A model generated the notes under the pieces. It saw only the letters and a list, made by a program, of their open reading frames with translations. It was not told the origin of the DNA and did no database searches. From contig NZ_AXAS01000042.1 in assembly GCF_000472925.1 (NCBI RefSeq), positions 1-64,000 of the forward strand: 64,000 nt of DNA, read 5' to 3'. This DNA comes from Bradyrhizobium sp. Ec3.3. GTDB taxonomy: Bacteria > Pseudomonadota > Alphaproteobacteria > Rhizobiales > Xanthobacteraceae. The translations under genes were made by a program, and so were the position numbers. This document shows positions 34,805-43,565 of this stretch, piece after piece; within the stretch, counting starts at the first letter, position 1, and every line of letters begins with the position of its first letter.

Positions 34805-35707
34805 CTATGCTGTGAGTTTTGGCGTCTTTGCTGCGGCATGTACTTCTGCAGCGAAGTCAGCGACCAGATCGCTGTTTCTCGCACGGATCGGACAGATAAG
34901 CACGTACTCGAAGTCGATGACCGGCGTAAACGGCCTTGATATAATCCGACCGGCAACGTGCTCCAGGGCCAAAGGGTCGGCCACGGTCACGCCCAATCCG
35001 GCCGCGACGAGCTCGGCGACATTCGGGGCGGTCGTTGCCTCGATGGCGATGTTTGGCCTCAGGCCGAACCTTTCAAAGGCGGCATCGACCTTGCTGCGCA
35101 TCGTTCCCGTCGGCGCGAATGCGATGAAGGGTTCATCCTTGAGATCGATCGGAGACAGCTCTGACAGATCGGAAAGCCTGTGTCCCTGGGGCAGCGCCAC
35201 TACGGCCGGCGGACATTTTACGCGTTCGACCTGAACGGACGAATGTTCGAGGCCGCTGATTACGAGAGCCAGATCGACACGACGAAGCAGGACGGCTTCC
35301 GTGAGAAACTGGGAGCTGCGAGCTTCGATGGAAACAAAAACATCCCGATGCCGCTCCTTGAATCCTGCGACCACGCGGGTGATGAATGGGCCCGACAATG
35401 CCGGCATGGCGCCGATCAGCAGGTGACCGTGCTCCTCGCGCCGGATTGCGTCCACGGCGCGAGCCAATTGGCGCACGCCGCCGAAGATGCGCTCGACCTC
35501 TTCGTACAGACGCATTCCCCGCCCGGTCGGCACCAGACGGCCACTCTCACGCTCGAACAGCTGCAGCCCCGTATCAGCTTCCAGATCCTGGATGAGCTTA
35601 CTTGCTGCCGGCTGCGAGATTCTCAGGAGTTCAGCAGCGCGGCTGACGGTGCCACTTTCGACGACAGCCATGAGTGCCTCGAGTTGCCTCAGGCTCGGAT
35701 CCCTCAT
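34805..35707 (-). CDS. LysR-family transcriptional regulator
   Basis: This 300-residue LysR regulator has helix-turn-helix SLRQLEALMAVVESGTVSRAA through QPAASKLIQDLEAD and effector domain from about residue 90 (GHLLIGAMPALSGPFITRV). It separates the binding-protein gene from the rest of the transport/oxidase operon and is divergent from that operon by 81 bp. A palindrome GGTTATAACC sits on its own ribosome-site region, and a matching ATAACCAAT sits at the operon's first codon. Control of the operon and of itself is inferred. Confidence 0.9.
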   Translation of the reverse strand: MRDPSLRQLEALMAVVESGTVSRAAELLRISQPAASKLIQDLEADTGLQLFERESGRLVPTGRGMRLYEEVERIFGGVRQLARAVDAIRREEHGHLLIGAMPALSGPFITRVVAGFKERHRDVFVSIEARSSQFLTEAVLLRRVDLALVISGLEHSSVQVERVKCPPAVVALPQGHRLSDLSELSPIDLKDEPFIAFAPTGTMRSKVDAAFERFGLRPNIAIEATTAPNVAELVAAGLGVTVADPLALEHVAGRIISRPFTPVIDFEYVLICPIRARNSDLVADFAAEVHAAAKTPKLTA

Positions 35708-35790
35708 TGGTTATAACCCCGGCGAATACGCCATCGAACTAAACGACTTTGACTTTCTACACTCGCTTCCTAGGCTCGACAATAACCAAT
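35706..35790. promoter_or_regulatory. paired ATTGGTTAT / ATAACCAAT sites in the divergent promoter
   Basis: Nine-base arms ATTGGTTAT (35706-35714) and ATAACCAAT (35782-35790) are exact inverted copies that bracket the whole lysR-oxidase intergenic region, each touching a start codon. The first extends to a perfect palindrome GGTTATAACC (35709-35718). This is a plausible LysR operator pair. Confidence 0.5.
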
Positions 35791-36910
35791 GGAGATGAGG
35801 GTGGACGCGGACGTTATCGTTGTTGGGGGAGCCGTTGTTGGAGCCGCCCTCGCCTATGGATGCGCCAAGCAGGGACAAGAAGTCATCGTCCTTGATGGAC
35901 ACGATCAGGACATGCGCGCGGCACGCGCTAATTTTGGTCTTGTTTGGGTTCAGGGAAAGGGATCGAACGCCCCCGCATACCATCAGCTGAGCCGTCAGAG
36001 TGCGGACCTTTGGCCGGGCTTTCTTCGCGAGTTGACCGAAACGATCGGGATGCAGGTCGACTATTCCCGACCTGGCGGCATGATTTATTGCTTGAGCGAG
36101 GCTGAATACGAAACTCGCGAGGCGCTCAACAAGCGGACGCACAACTATGTGCCGCGGAACGACACGCGAATGGTCGATCGCCGCGAGCTCGAACGAATGA
36201 TGCCGGCTGTCGGCTTCGGTCCGGAGGTTGTCGGCGCCAGTTATTGTGAGGCCGATGGTCACGTAAACCCATTGCAGCTTCTGGCAGCCCTGCAGCGCGG
36301 CATAGTCGCCGCAGGTGGAAAGATGCTTTTTCGCAACACCGTGGAATCGATCGAGCCCGGACCGAGAGGATTTACCGTGAAAGCGGCCCTTGGCACCTAT
36401 GCCGCGCCGCGCGTTGTGGTTGCCGCAGGTCTCGCGACGCCTGCCCTGACCGACCCTATCGGCTTTAAAATCCCGCTGCGCTCCGAGCGCGGTCAGCTTC
36501 TCGTCACCGAACGGCTTCAGCCATTCCTGCCTTATCCCGGCAGTGGCTTGCGGCAGACGGCCGACGGTACCGTCATGATCGGCGCGACAAAGGAAGACGC
36601 CACCGATCGGGGCGTAACCGTTGCATCAGCGACGACGCTCGCCCTTCGGGCGACACGAATTATTCCGGCACTGGCGTCGGCGCAGCTGGTCCGTCAATGG
36701 AGCGGCTTTCGCGTCATGCCTCCCGACGGTTGTCCGATCTACGCCGAATCCGCAGCCCATCCCGGTCTCTTTGCTGCCGCCTGCCACTCAGGAGTGACGC
36801 TTGCGGCGGTTCACGCTGCGATCGTCGCTCCAGCAATGCTTGAAGGAAGGCTGTCGACCGACCTGGCCGCTTTTTCAAATGGAAGATTCGATGTTCAAAA
36901 GTGTGCGTGA
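35789..36910 (+). CDS. FAD-dependent oxidoreductase (D-amino-acid/opine oxidase type)
   Basis: This 373-residue DAO-family flavoprotein oxidises the C-N bond of amino or imino acids. It has the N-terminal FAD-binding motif DVIVVGGAVVGAALAYGCA, the RANFGLVWVQGKG segment and a C-terminal WSGFRVMPPDGCPIYAES. It resembles the catalytic beta subunit of opine oxidase and D-hydroxyproline dehydrogenase complexes. The start is ATG 35789; GTG 35801, with GGAG six bases upstream, is a credible alternative. The 3' end overlaps the small Fe-S subunit gene by 20 bases. Confidence 0.85.
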   Translation: MEMRVDADVIVVGGAVVGAALAYGCAKQGQEVIVLDGHDQDMRAARANFGLVWVQGKGSNAPAYHQLSRQSADLWPGFLRELTETIGMQVDYSRPGGMIYCLSEAEYETREALNKRTHNYVPRNDTRMVDRRELERMMPAVGFGPEVVGASYCEADGHVNPLQLLAALQRGIVAAGGKMLFRNTVESIEPGPRGFTVKAALGTYAAPRVVVAAGLATPALTDPIGFKIPLRSERGQLLVTERLQPFLPYPGSGLRQTADGTVMIGATKEDATDRGVTVASATTLALRATRIIPALASAQLVRQWSGFRVMPPDGCPIYAESAAHPGLFAAACHSGVTLAAVHAAIVAPAMLEGRLSTDLAAFSNGRFDVQKCA

Positions 36911-37190
36911 ACAGCTCGGCAAACGGTCCGACATGATCGTGCTCGTGAATGGTGTGGAGACGCCCGCCTGGGACGGCGAGACGGTTGCCAGCGTGCTTCT
37001 ACGCGTTCCCGGTGCGGGCCGTAGGTCGCCGGTCAGCGGGACGCCAAGGCTGCCTTACTGTCAAATGGGCGTTTGCTTCGAGTGTCTGGCGATCGTGGAC
37101 GGAATTGCTTCCACTCAAGGATGTCTCGTTCCGGTCCGACCTGGGATGCGAATTGAAAGCCAGCGCGGTCCGCGAGAGATCTCACGATGA
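36891..37190 (+). CDS. (2Fe-2S)-binding small subunit, HcnA/OoxA-like
   Basis: This 99-residue protein has a plant-ferredoxin-like cluster motif: PYCQMGVCFECLAIVDG and then GCLVPV, giving Cys-X4-Cys-X2-Cys and a distal Cys. It is the electron-transfer gamma subunit of heteromeric opine/hydroxyproline dehydrogenases. ATG 36891 was chosen because GGAAGA precedes it; it overlaps the previous gene. Its stop overlaps the next ATG (ATGA). Confidence 0.88.
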   Translation: MFKSVREQLGKRSDMIVLVNGVETPAWDGETVASVLLRVPGAGRRSPVSGTPRLPYCQMGVCFECLAIVDGIASTQGCLVPVRPGMRIESQRGPREISR

Positions 37191-38566
37191 GTTACGATGT
37201 CGCGATCGTCGGCGCGGGTCCCGCCGGTATGAGCGCTGCTATTCGCCTGCGCGAGTTTGGCGCTTCCGTGGTTGTTATCGACGAACAACCTTCGCCGGGC
37301 GGACAGATATTCAGGGGGATCGAGCGGAATGCCAGCAGTCCCGTTTTCCCGGCGCTCGGCAAAGACTATCAGAAGGGACAGGCACTTGCGGCTGCCTTTC
37401 GGGTGTCCGGCGCGGAATACCTGCCGTCGACACAGGTCTGGCAAATCGAAGACGGTTGGAATCTTTATCTGACTGCCGAGGGCAAAGCCCAGCGTATCGC
37501 AGCTCGCGCAGTATTGCTTGCCAACGGCGCCCAGGAACGACCAGTGCCGTTCGCAGGCTGGACCCTACCGGGCGTGATGACCGTAGGGGCGGCGCAAATC
37601 CTTCTCAAGTCTGGAGGGATGTTGCCTGAGGGCAAGGTCTGGATTGCCGGAGCAGGCCCCTTGCCGCTTCTCTATGCAACCCAGCTCCTCAACCTCGGTG
37701 GTCGCATTGCCGGTTTTCTCGACACCTCGACACCTCCCCGCCTGTCCGCCTTGCGCCGTCTCCCCGGGGCCTGGCGTGACTTTGGCGGCTTGCTCAAAGG
37801 CCTACGGTGGCTTCGCGGGATCAAGCGCAGCGGCATAATAGTGCGGGGATTCTCAGACTTGCGAGCCGAAGGCAACGAGCACCTCGAGCATCTGACCTGG
37901 GAGATGGAGGGAAAACGCCATCGTGTCGAAGCGGACGTGCTGTTGGTTCACGAGGGTGTCGTGCCGCGCATCCACGAAACGCTGGCGCTGGGCTGTGCCC
38001 ATCACTGGAATGACGAACAGGGATATCTGGCGGCGAAGGTCGACCGGTGGGGAGAAAGTAGTCGCAAGAGTCTTTTCGTGGCCGGTGATGCGAGCGGAAT
38101 CGGCGGCTGGCTGGCCGCAACCATTTCCGGAGAGATCGCAGCACTCGGCATCGCAGGCCGGCTCGGGATTTCCTCCGAAACAGACAGGCTTCGAAAGAGG
38201 GCGCATCTCGATCGGCGCCGTAAGCGAGCGCTCGCCTTGCGGCCGTTCCTCGATGCCATGTATCCCCCTCCGCGGAACCGGCTCCCCGACGATGTCATCG
38301 CGTGTCGCTGTGAGGAAGTCACAGCCGGCGCTATTCGTGCCGCCGCACGCAACAGCCCCGCCGATCCCAGCGCGGTGAAGGCTGCGACACGTTGCGGAAT
38401 GGGTCCGTGCCAAGGGCGCCAGTGCGGCTATACGGTTCAGGCGCTGCTCGCAGAGGTCCATGGTCTTCCGGTCAGCGAGGTCCGTTTCTTCCACATCAGA
38501 CCGCCGTTGAAACCGGTCACTCTTGGAGAGATCGCATCGTTGGAAAAAGCGGATCGCGCGACATGA
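37187..38566 (+). CDS. FAD/NAD(P)-binding oxidoreductase with BFD-type Fe-S domain, HcnB/OoxA-like
   Basis: This 459-residue alpha subunit has two dinucleotide folds: VAIVGAGPAGMSAAIRLRE at the N-terminus and GKVWIAGAGPLPLLYATQL near residue 148. A C-terminal BFD-like [2Fe-2S] domain follows (CRCEEVTAGAIR, then TRCGMGPCQGRQCG). Together with the ferredoxin-like subunit and a DAO-like flavoprotein it makes up the alpha-beta-gamma enzyme type known as opine oxidase, HcnABC or D-hydroxyproline dehydrogenase. Both ends overlap neighbours by four bases. Confidence 0.88.
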   Translation: MSYDVAIVGAGPAGMSAAIRLREFGASVVVIDEQPSPGGQIFRGIERNASSPVFPALGKDYQKGQALAAAFRVSGAEYLPSTQVWQIEDGWNLYLTAEGKAQRIAARAVLLANGAQERPVPFAGWTLPGVMTVGAAQILLKSGGMLPEGKVWIAGAGPLPLLYATQLLNLGGRIAGFLDTSTPPRLSALRRLPGAWRDFGGLLKGLRWLRGIKRSGIIVRGFSDLRAEGNEHLEHLTWEMEGKRHRVEADVLLVHEGVVPRIHETLALGCAHHWNDEQGYLAAKVDRWGESSRKSLFVAGDASGIGGWLAATISGEIAALGIAGRLGISSETDRLRKRAHLDRRRKRALALRPFLDAMYPPPRNRLPDDVIACRCEEVTAGAIRAAARNSPADPSAVKAATRCGMGPCQGRQCGYTVQALLAEVHGLPVSEVRFFHIRPPLKPVTLGEIASLEKADRAT

Positions 38567-39684
38567 GCGCCGACGTCCTGATCATCGGAGGCGGCCTGCA
38601 CGGCCTTTCTGCGGCGCTTCAGGCCGCACGTCGAGGTGCGGCTGTGCAACTCGTCGAGAGACATTTTCTCGGACGGCACGCTTCGGGCGCAACAGCCGCC
38701 GGTGTGCGCACCCTCGGTCGCGACGGTGCCGAATTGCCTCTGAGCCTCGAGGCTGCCAGGGACTGGCATGACATGGAGGGTCTCGTCGGCGACGACTGTG
38801 GCTTCGTCGCCTGCGGCCAATTGCAAGTTGCCGAAGACGAGCTGTCGCTGACGAAGATTGAGATGCGTATCAAGCGGCTCCAAGCCATGGGCCATTTCCA
38901 TGAGCAGATGGTCGGCCCCGATGAGATACGAAGCCTTCTGCCAGGTATATCAGCCCATTGCCTGGGTGGTGCATGGGTGTCCAGCGATGGCTCGGCCGAT
39001 CCGCATCGAACCATCAGGGCTTTTCGAGACGCAGCCATCCGGGCCGGCGTAGATATCATAGAAGAATGCCTCGTGACGGCCTTGACCCGATCCGCAACCG
39101 GTTGGCGAGCCGAGACGTCACGTGGCGTCTTCGAGGCTGAGATAGTCGTCAACGCGGCGGGTGCCTGGGCGGATCATGTTTCTCACCTTGCAGGTGATCC
39201 GCTACAGCATGAGATCCGCACCTCTATGATGGTGGTAACGGAACGTTCCGCCTCCAGAATCAAGCCCGTCGTTGGATCATTCGGCAAGAAGCTGTCGTTG
39301 AAACAGACCTCTCAGGGGACTTTTCTCATTGGAGGTGGCTCTCAAGGAAAACTGGCAGCGGATCGGCAATCGGCCACCGTCGACGTCGTCGCGCTGGCAG
39401 CATCAATGCAAGCGGCGGTCCGCGTATTTCCCGAACTGGAAGGCGTGCGGATCGTCAGAACATGGGTGGGCATGGAAGCGATGACTTCCGACCACCGTCC
39501 AGTCATCGGCTTTTCGCAGCAGGTCGAGGGCTTAATACATGTCTTCGGCTTTTCCGGACATGGATTTCAGCTCGTTCCATCCGTCGGACGGGTCGTCGCT
39601 GACCTGATCTGTCAGGGTCACACCAATCACGATCTCGACGCTTTCTGCGTAAGCCGCGTCTCCATTGAAAGGGTTGCCGCATGA
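38563..39684 (+). CDS. FAD-dependent oxidoreductase, second DAO-family subunit
   Basis: This 373-residue flavoprotein starts at ATG 38563, overlapping the previous stop (ATGA). It has DVLIIGGGLHGLSAALQAARRGA for FAD, VVNAAGAWADHVSHLAG, and WVGMEAMTSDHRPVIGF with the C-terminal GFSGHGFQLVPSVGRVVADL typical of DAO oxidases. It is a second beta-type subunit in one operon, so the complex may be heterotetrameric or two enzymes may share the alpha and gamma subunits. Its 3' end overlaps the permease gene by four bases. Confidence 0.87.
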   Translation: MSADVLIIGGGLHGLSAALQAARRGAAVQLVERHFLGRHASGATAAGVRTLGRDGAELPLSLEAARDWHDMEGLVGDDCGFVACGQLQVAEDELSLTKIEMRIKRLQAMGHFHEQMVGPDEIRSLLPGISAHCLGGAWVSSDGSADPHRTIRAFRDAAIRAGVDIIEECLVTALTRSATGWRAETSRGVFEAEIVVNAAGAWADHVSHLAGDPLQHEIRTSMMVVTERSASRIKPVVGSFGKKLSLKQTSQGTFLIGGGSQGKLAADRQSATVDVVALAASMQAAVRVFPELEGVRIVRTWVGMEAMTSDHRPVIGFSQQVEGLIHVFGFSGHGFQLVPSVGRVVADLICQGHTNHDLDAFCVSRVSIERVAA

Positions 39685-40622
39685 TAGGTTATGCGATCCG
39701 AAGACTTGCGCTCGCGATCCCCACATTGATCGCCATGCTCACCATGGTCTTTGTTCTGGTGCGCCTGGTTCCCGGCGACGCCGCCGTTGCCATGCTCGGT
39801 GACCGAGCAAGCAATGCGGCGCTTCAGGCGCTGAGGACGCAGCTAGGCCTCGACCAACCAATCGGGGTCCAATACCTGCATTTTCTGACGGACATGCTGA
39901 CCGGAAATTTCGGTCGCTCGATGGTGAGCGGTCGCACAGTGCTCGAAGAGGTCGCCCTCGTTCTTCCTTATACGCTTGAACTCACCGCAGCAGCGATGCT
40001 GATCGGCACGCTACTCGGCATTCCATTAGGCGTGATAGCCGCCGTCCGTCGAGACCAATGGCCCGATTATGTCAGCCGCATTCTATCTCTTGTAGGCCTT
40101 TCCTTCCCCGGCTTCGTCTCGGCGATCCTGATGCTTTTGGCGTTTGCGGTCTGGCTGCATTGGCTACCCGTCATGAGCCGCGCCACCAACGACCCCATCG
40201 ATCATCTTCGGAATCTATTGCTCCCCGCCCTGAACCTGGGGCTGATCATGACCGCTTATATCGCGCGCGTAACACGCTCCTCGATGCTCGACGTCATGGG
40301 CGAAGACTATATTCGGACGGCCCGTGCAAAAGGTGTTCGCCCACGAAGCCTCATTTTGCGGCATGCTCTTGGCAACGCTCTCATTCCCATCGTGACGGTG
40401 GTGGGCCTCTATTTCGGGACCCTCATCGGCAATTCTGTGCTCACCGAGATCGTTTTCACTCGTCCGGGGCTCGGCAAGCTCATCCTGGGTGCTCTGCAAT
40501 CCCGTGATTACACGATGCTTCAAGGACTGATGGTGGTCTTTGCAACCTTCGTCATCATCGTGAACACGGTCACCGATCTCATCTACGCCCTTGTCGATCC
40601 CAGAGTGGGTCTTGCCCAATGA
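39681..40622 (+). CDS. ABC transporter permease, DppB/GsiC type
   Basis: This 313-residue inner-membrane protein has six hydrophobic segments, begins IRRLALAIPTLIAMLTMVFVLVRL and carries the EAA-loop sequence DYIRTARAKGVRPRSLILRHALGNAL. It forms the translocation channel with the following DppC-type subunit. The four-base overlaps on both sides indicate one translational unit with the oxidase genes, so the oxidase substrate is presumably what is imported. Confidence 0.92.
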   Translation: MIGYAIRRLALAIPTLIAMLTMVFVLVRLVPGDAAVAMLGDRASNAALQALRTQLGLDQPIGVQYLHFLTDMLTGNFGRSMVSGRTVLEEVALVLPYTLELTAAAMLIGTLLGIPLGVIAAVRRDQWPDYVSRILSLVGLSFPGFVSAILMLLAFAVWLHWLPVMSRATNDPIDHLRNLLLPALNLGLIMTAYIARVTRSSMLDVMGEDYIRTARAKGVRPRSLILRHALGNALIPIVTVVGLYFGTLIGNSVLTEIVFTRPGLGKLILGALQSRDYTMLQGLMVVFATFVIIVNTVTDLIYALVDPRVGLAQ

Positions 40623-41497
40623 CCGACGCTACTGTTTCTCAGGCCGCACCGAAGCGGCAGCCGAACCCGGTCCTGACGGCATTCCGTCGCAACCGCTTTT
40701 CGTGGGTCGGCATCGGCCTTCTGACGCTGATCATTCTGCTCGCCGTTTTCGCGCCGCTCGTCTCACCCTTCGATCCGTTGAAGCAGAATATTCTTCATCG
40801 ACTAAGCCCGCCGTCCGCCCAGTTCTGGCTGGGAACGGACAGCTACGGACGCGATGTGCTCTCGCGGCTGCTCTACGGAGCACGCATATCGCTATCGATC
40901 GGTTTCTTTTCCGTACTGGTCGCAATGGTGGTCGGGTCAGCATTCGGGATCCTGGCGGGCTATATCGGCGGTGTGTTCGATCAGATCGTGATGGGTATCG
41001 TCGACGTGATGCTGTCGTTTCCGACGCTGCTGTTGGGTCTGATGGTCGCGGCAATGCTCGGCGCCAGCTTCGAAAATCTGATCATTGCGATTGCCATCAC
41101 GGAAACCGCTCCATTTGCCCGTGTGGCGCGAGCTCCGACGATCGCCGTGAAGCGGCGCGAATTCGTCGAGGCGGGTCGCTCGCTTGGCTTTTCGCCGTCC
41201 CTGATCATGGGGGTTCATATCCTTCCGAACATCCTGTCCGACATTGTCGTTGTCGCTTCGCTGTGGATGGCGTCCGCCATTCGCACCGAAGCGTCATTGG
41301 CGTTCATCGGGCTCGGCGTTCGACCGCCTACCGCGACATGGGGTGGCATGATCCGTGAGGGTTTCGAGAACATCCTGAGTGCCTGGTGGCTGGTTGTCTT
41401 TCCCTCGCTGGCCATCCTCCTGACCGTGCTCGCCCTGAACATTCTTGGTGACGCGCTGCGCGATGCGATCGACCCGAAAACAAGGAGCGCGCAATGA
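40619..41497 (+). CDS. ABC transporter permease, DppC/GsiD type
   Basis: This 292-residue permease has the DppC N-terminus (LTAFRRNRFSWVGIGLLTLIILLAVFAPLVSPFDP), the FWLGTDSYGRDVLSRLLYGAR motif and the EAA loop EFVEAGRSLGFSPSLIMGVHILPNIL. It overlaps both neighbours by four bases. Confidence 0.92.
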   Translation: MTDATVSQAAPKRQPNPVLTAFRRNRFSWVGIGLLTLIILLAVFAPLVSPFDPLKQNILHRLSPPSAQFWLGTDSYGRDVLSRLLYGARISLSIGFFSVLVAMVVGSAFGILAGYIGGVFDQIVMGIVDVMLSFPTLLLGLMVAAMLGASFENLIIAIAITETAPFARVARAPTIAVKRREFVEAGRSLGFSPSLIMGVHILPNILSDIVVVASLWMASAIRTEASLAFIGLGVRPPTATWGGMIREGFENILSAWWLVVFPSLAILLTVLALNILGDALRDAIDPKTRSAQ

Positions 41498-43356
41498 CGT
41501 CGCCCATTCAAGAGGCCGCCGCCGGGCAAATTGCGGTATCCGCGGCCCCTGTCCTTTCCGTTCGCGATCTCACGACCTCGTTCAAGGTCGATGATGGCTG
41601 GAAAACCGTCATCCGCAATATTTCGTTCGACATCGCGCCACGAGAGACGATGGCGATCGTCGGTGAATCAGGTTCGGGTAAATCGGTTACGTCCCTCTCG
41701 ATCATGCGCTTGCTGGCGCCCCGATCGAGCCGCGTGGACGGCAAAGTTCTACTGTCCGGAAGAAATTTGTTGTCTCTTCCGGAAGAGGATATGCGCCAGA
41801 TCCGCGGCAACGAGATTTCGATGATCTTCCAGGAGCCGATGACCTCGCTCAACCCGATCATTCCCATCGGCAAGCAGATCGCTGAAGCACTCACTGTCCA
41901 TAAGGATATTTCCAAAGCTGACGCCAGAGCCGAAGTCCTCAGGCTGCTTGAAAAGGTTCGGATTCCGAACGCCAAGGGTCGATACGACGAATATCCGCAT
42001 CAGTTTTCCGGAGGCATGCGCCAGCGCGTGATGATCGCGATGGCGCTCGCGTCGAAGCCGAAACTCTTGATCGCCGACGAACCGACGACAGCGCTGGATG
42101 TGACCATCCAAGGCCAGATTCTCGACCTGATCAAGACCCTACAGGAAGAGGAAGGAACGTCGGTCCTCTTCATTACCCACGATATGGGTGTCGTGGCGGA
42201 ATTGGCTGACAGAACCATCGTCATGTTTCGTGGAGATGCGGTCGAAACCGGCGCGACGGCCGACATCTTCCACCGTGGGAAGCATCCATACACTCGCGCG
42301 CTGCTTTCGGCCGTACCGCGCCTCGGTTCGATGGGCGATCGGAAGCTGCCGCTGCGCTTCCCGATACTGGACACGAAGACTGGCGAACAACAGGCGCTTC
42401 CCGACGTCGCCGATACAGTCGCCAGAGGCAGGGCGCCGATCCTCGACGTCAAAGACCTGACGATGCGCTTCAATATCCGCTCCGGGCTGTTCAGCCGCAG
42501 AGTTGGGGCGGTACATGCCGTTGAAAACGTGTCTTTCAACCTGTTCGAGGGCGAGACGCTGTCGCTGGTAGGGGAGTCGGGATGCGGCAAATCCACCGCC
42601 GGCAGATCAATTACGCGACTGGTGAAGCCAACCGGCGGAAGTGTCGTGGTTGATGGTCAGGACGTGATGAAGCTTGACCATTCCGCACTTCGCAAGATGC
42701 GACGCTCGATCCAGATGGTGTTTCAGGATCCGTATGCCTCGCTCAACCCGCGTCTGAGCATCGGATCGGCGCTGGTCGAGCCGTTTATTCAACATCGGCT
42801 TGGCGCGGGCGTACAAGCTCGCGACAAGGCGGCAGTCTTGATGGAAAAGGTCGGGTTGTCGCCAGACATGATGCGGCGTTATCCTCATGAATTCTCCGGC
42901 GGGCAACGTCAGCGGATCGCGATCGCCCGAGCGCTCATGCTGGACCCGAAAGTCATCGTTGCCGATGAAGCGGTGTCGGCGCTCGATGTGTCGATCAAGG
43001 CGCAGGTCTGCAATCTGTTGCTCGATTTGCAGCAAAGCCTCAATTTGGCCTTCCTCTTCATCTCCCACGACATGGCCGTTGTTGAGCGGGTGAGCCACCG
43101 TGTTGCGGTCATGTATCTCGGCGAGATCGTTGAAATCGGACCGCGCGCGGCTGTGTTCGAAGATCCGCAACATGCCTACACGAAAAGGCTCATGTCGGCG
43201 GTACCAGTGCCGGACCCTGCGCGGCGCAGGATCCGACGGGGCATCGCCGGTGACGAACTAAGGAGCCCGGTCCGACCGATCGGATATGAACCACCCGCAA
43301 GGCAGTACCGGGAGGTGTCGGAAGGTCATCTGGTCAGGGTGAACGGAGCCGATTGA
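41494..43356 (+). CDS. fused ABC ATPase (DppD-DppF / GsiA type)
   Basis: This 620-residue protein contains two complete ATPase units. The first has GESGSGKSVTSLSIMRLL, SGGMRQRVMIAMAL and LLIADEPTTALDVT. The second has GESGCGKSTAGRSITRLV, SGGQRQRIAIARAL and VIVADEAVSALDVS, where an Ala replaces the Pro of the usual DEPVSALD. The oligopeptide C-terminal extension follows each unit. The fusion and length match GsiA, the glutathione importer ATPase. It is the last gene of the operon. Confidence 0.92.
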   Translation: MTSPIQEAAAGQIAVSAAPVLSVRDLTTSFKVDDGWKTVIRNISFDIAPRETMAIVGESGSGKSVTSLSIMRLLAPRSSRVDGKVLLSGRNLLSLPEEDMRQIRGNEISMIFQEPMTSLNPIIPIGKQIAEALTVHKDISKADARAEVLRLLEKVRIPNAKGRYDEYPHQFSGGMRQRVMIAMALASKPKLLIADEPTTALDVTIQGQILDLIKTLQEEEGTSVLFITHDMGVVAELADRTIVMFRGDAVETGATADIFHRGKHPYTRALLSAVPRLGSMGDRKLPLRFPILDTKTGEQQALPDVADTVARGRAPILDVKDLTMRFNIRSGLFSRRVGAVHAVENVSFNLFEGETLSLVGESGCGKSTAGRSITRLVKPTGGSVVVDGQDVMKLDHSALRKMRRSIQMVFQDPYASLNPRLSIGSALVEPFIQHRLGAGVQARDKAAVLMEKVGLSPDMMRRYPHEFSGGQRQRIAIARALMLDPKVIVADEAVSALDVSIKAQVCNLLLDLQQSLNLAFLFISHDMAVVERVSHRVAVMYLGEIVEIGPRAAVFEDPQHAYTKRLMSAVPVPDPARRRIRRGIAGDELRSPVRPIGYEPPARQYREVSEGHLVRVNGAD

Positions 43357-43565
43357 GGTCCCCCTGTTCTACGCGTCGTGTCGAATGCGGCCGCGTGCTT
43401 GGAAGTTCGTGTCAAACGAACGCGACCGAATTTCACGCAAGCTCAAGAAGGTGGCGTATGGTCGGCGCCATACTAAACTCCGGCGCAGTCTCCCTGTCGG
43501 GGCAGCAGCTCAAACGTTGCACGGGGGTTGCCCCCCGCTTGACCCGCGGTGGAAAACTTCTGATC

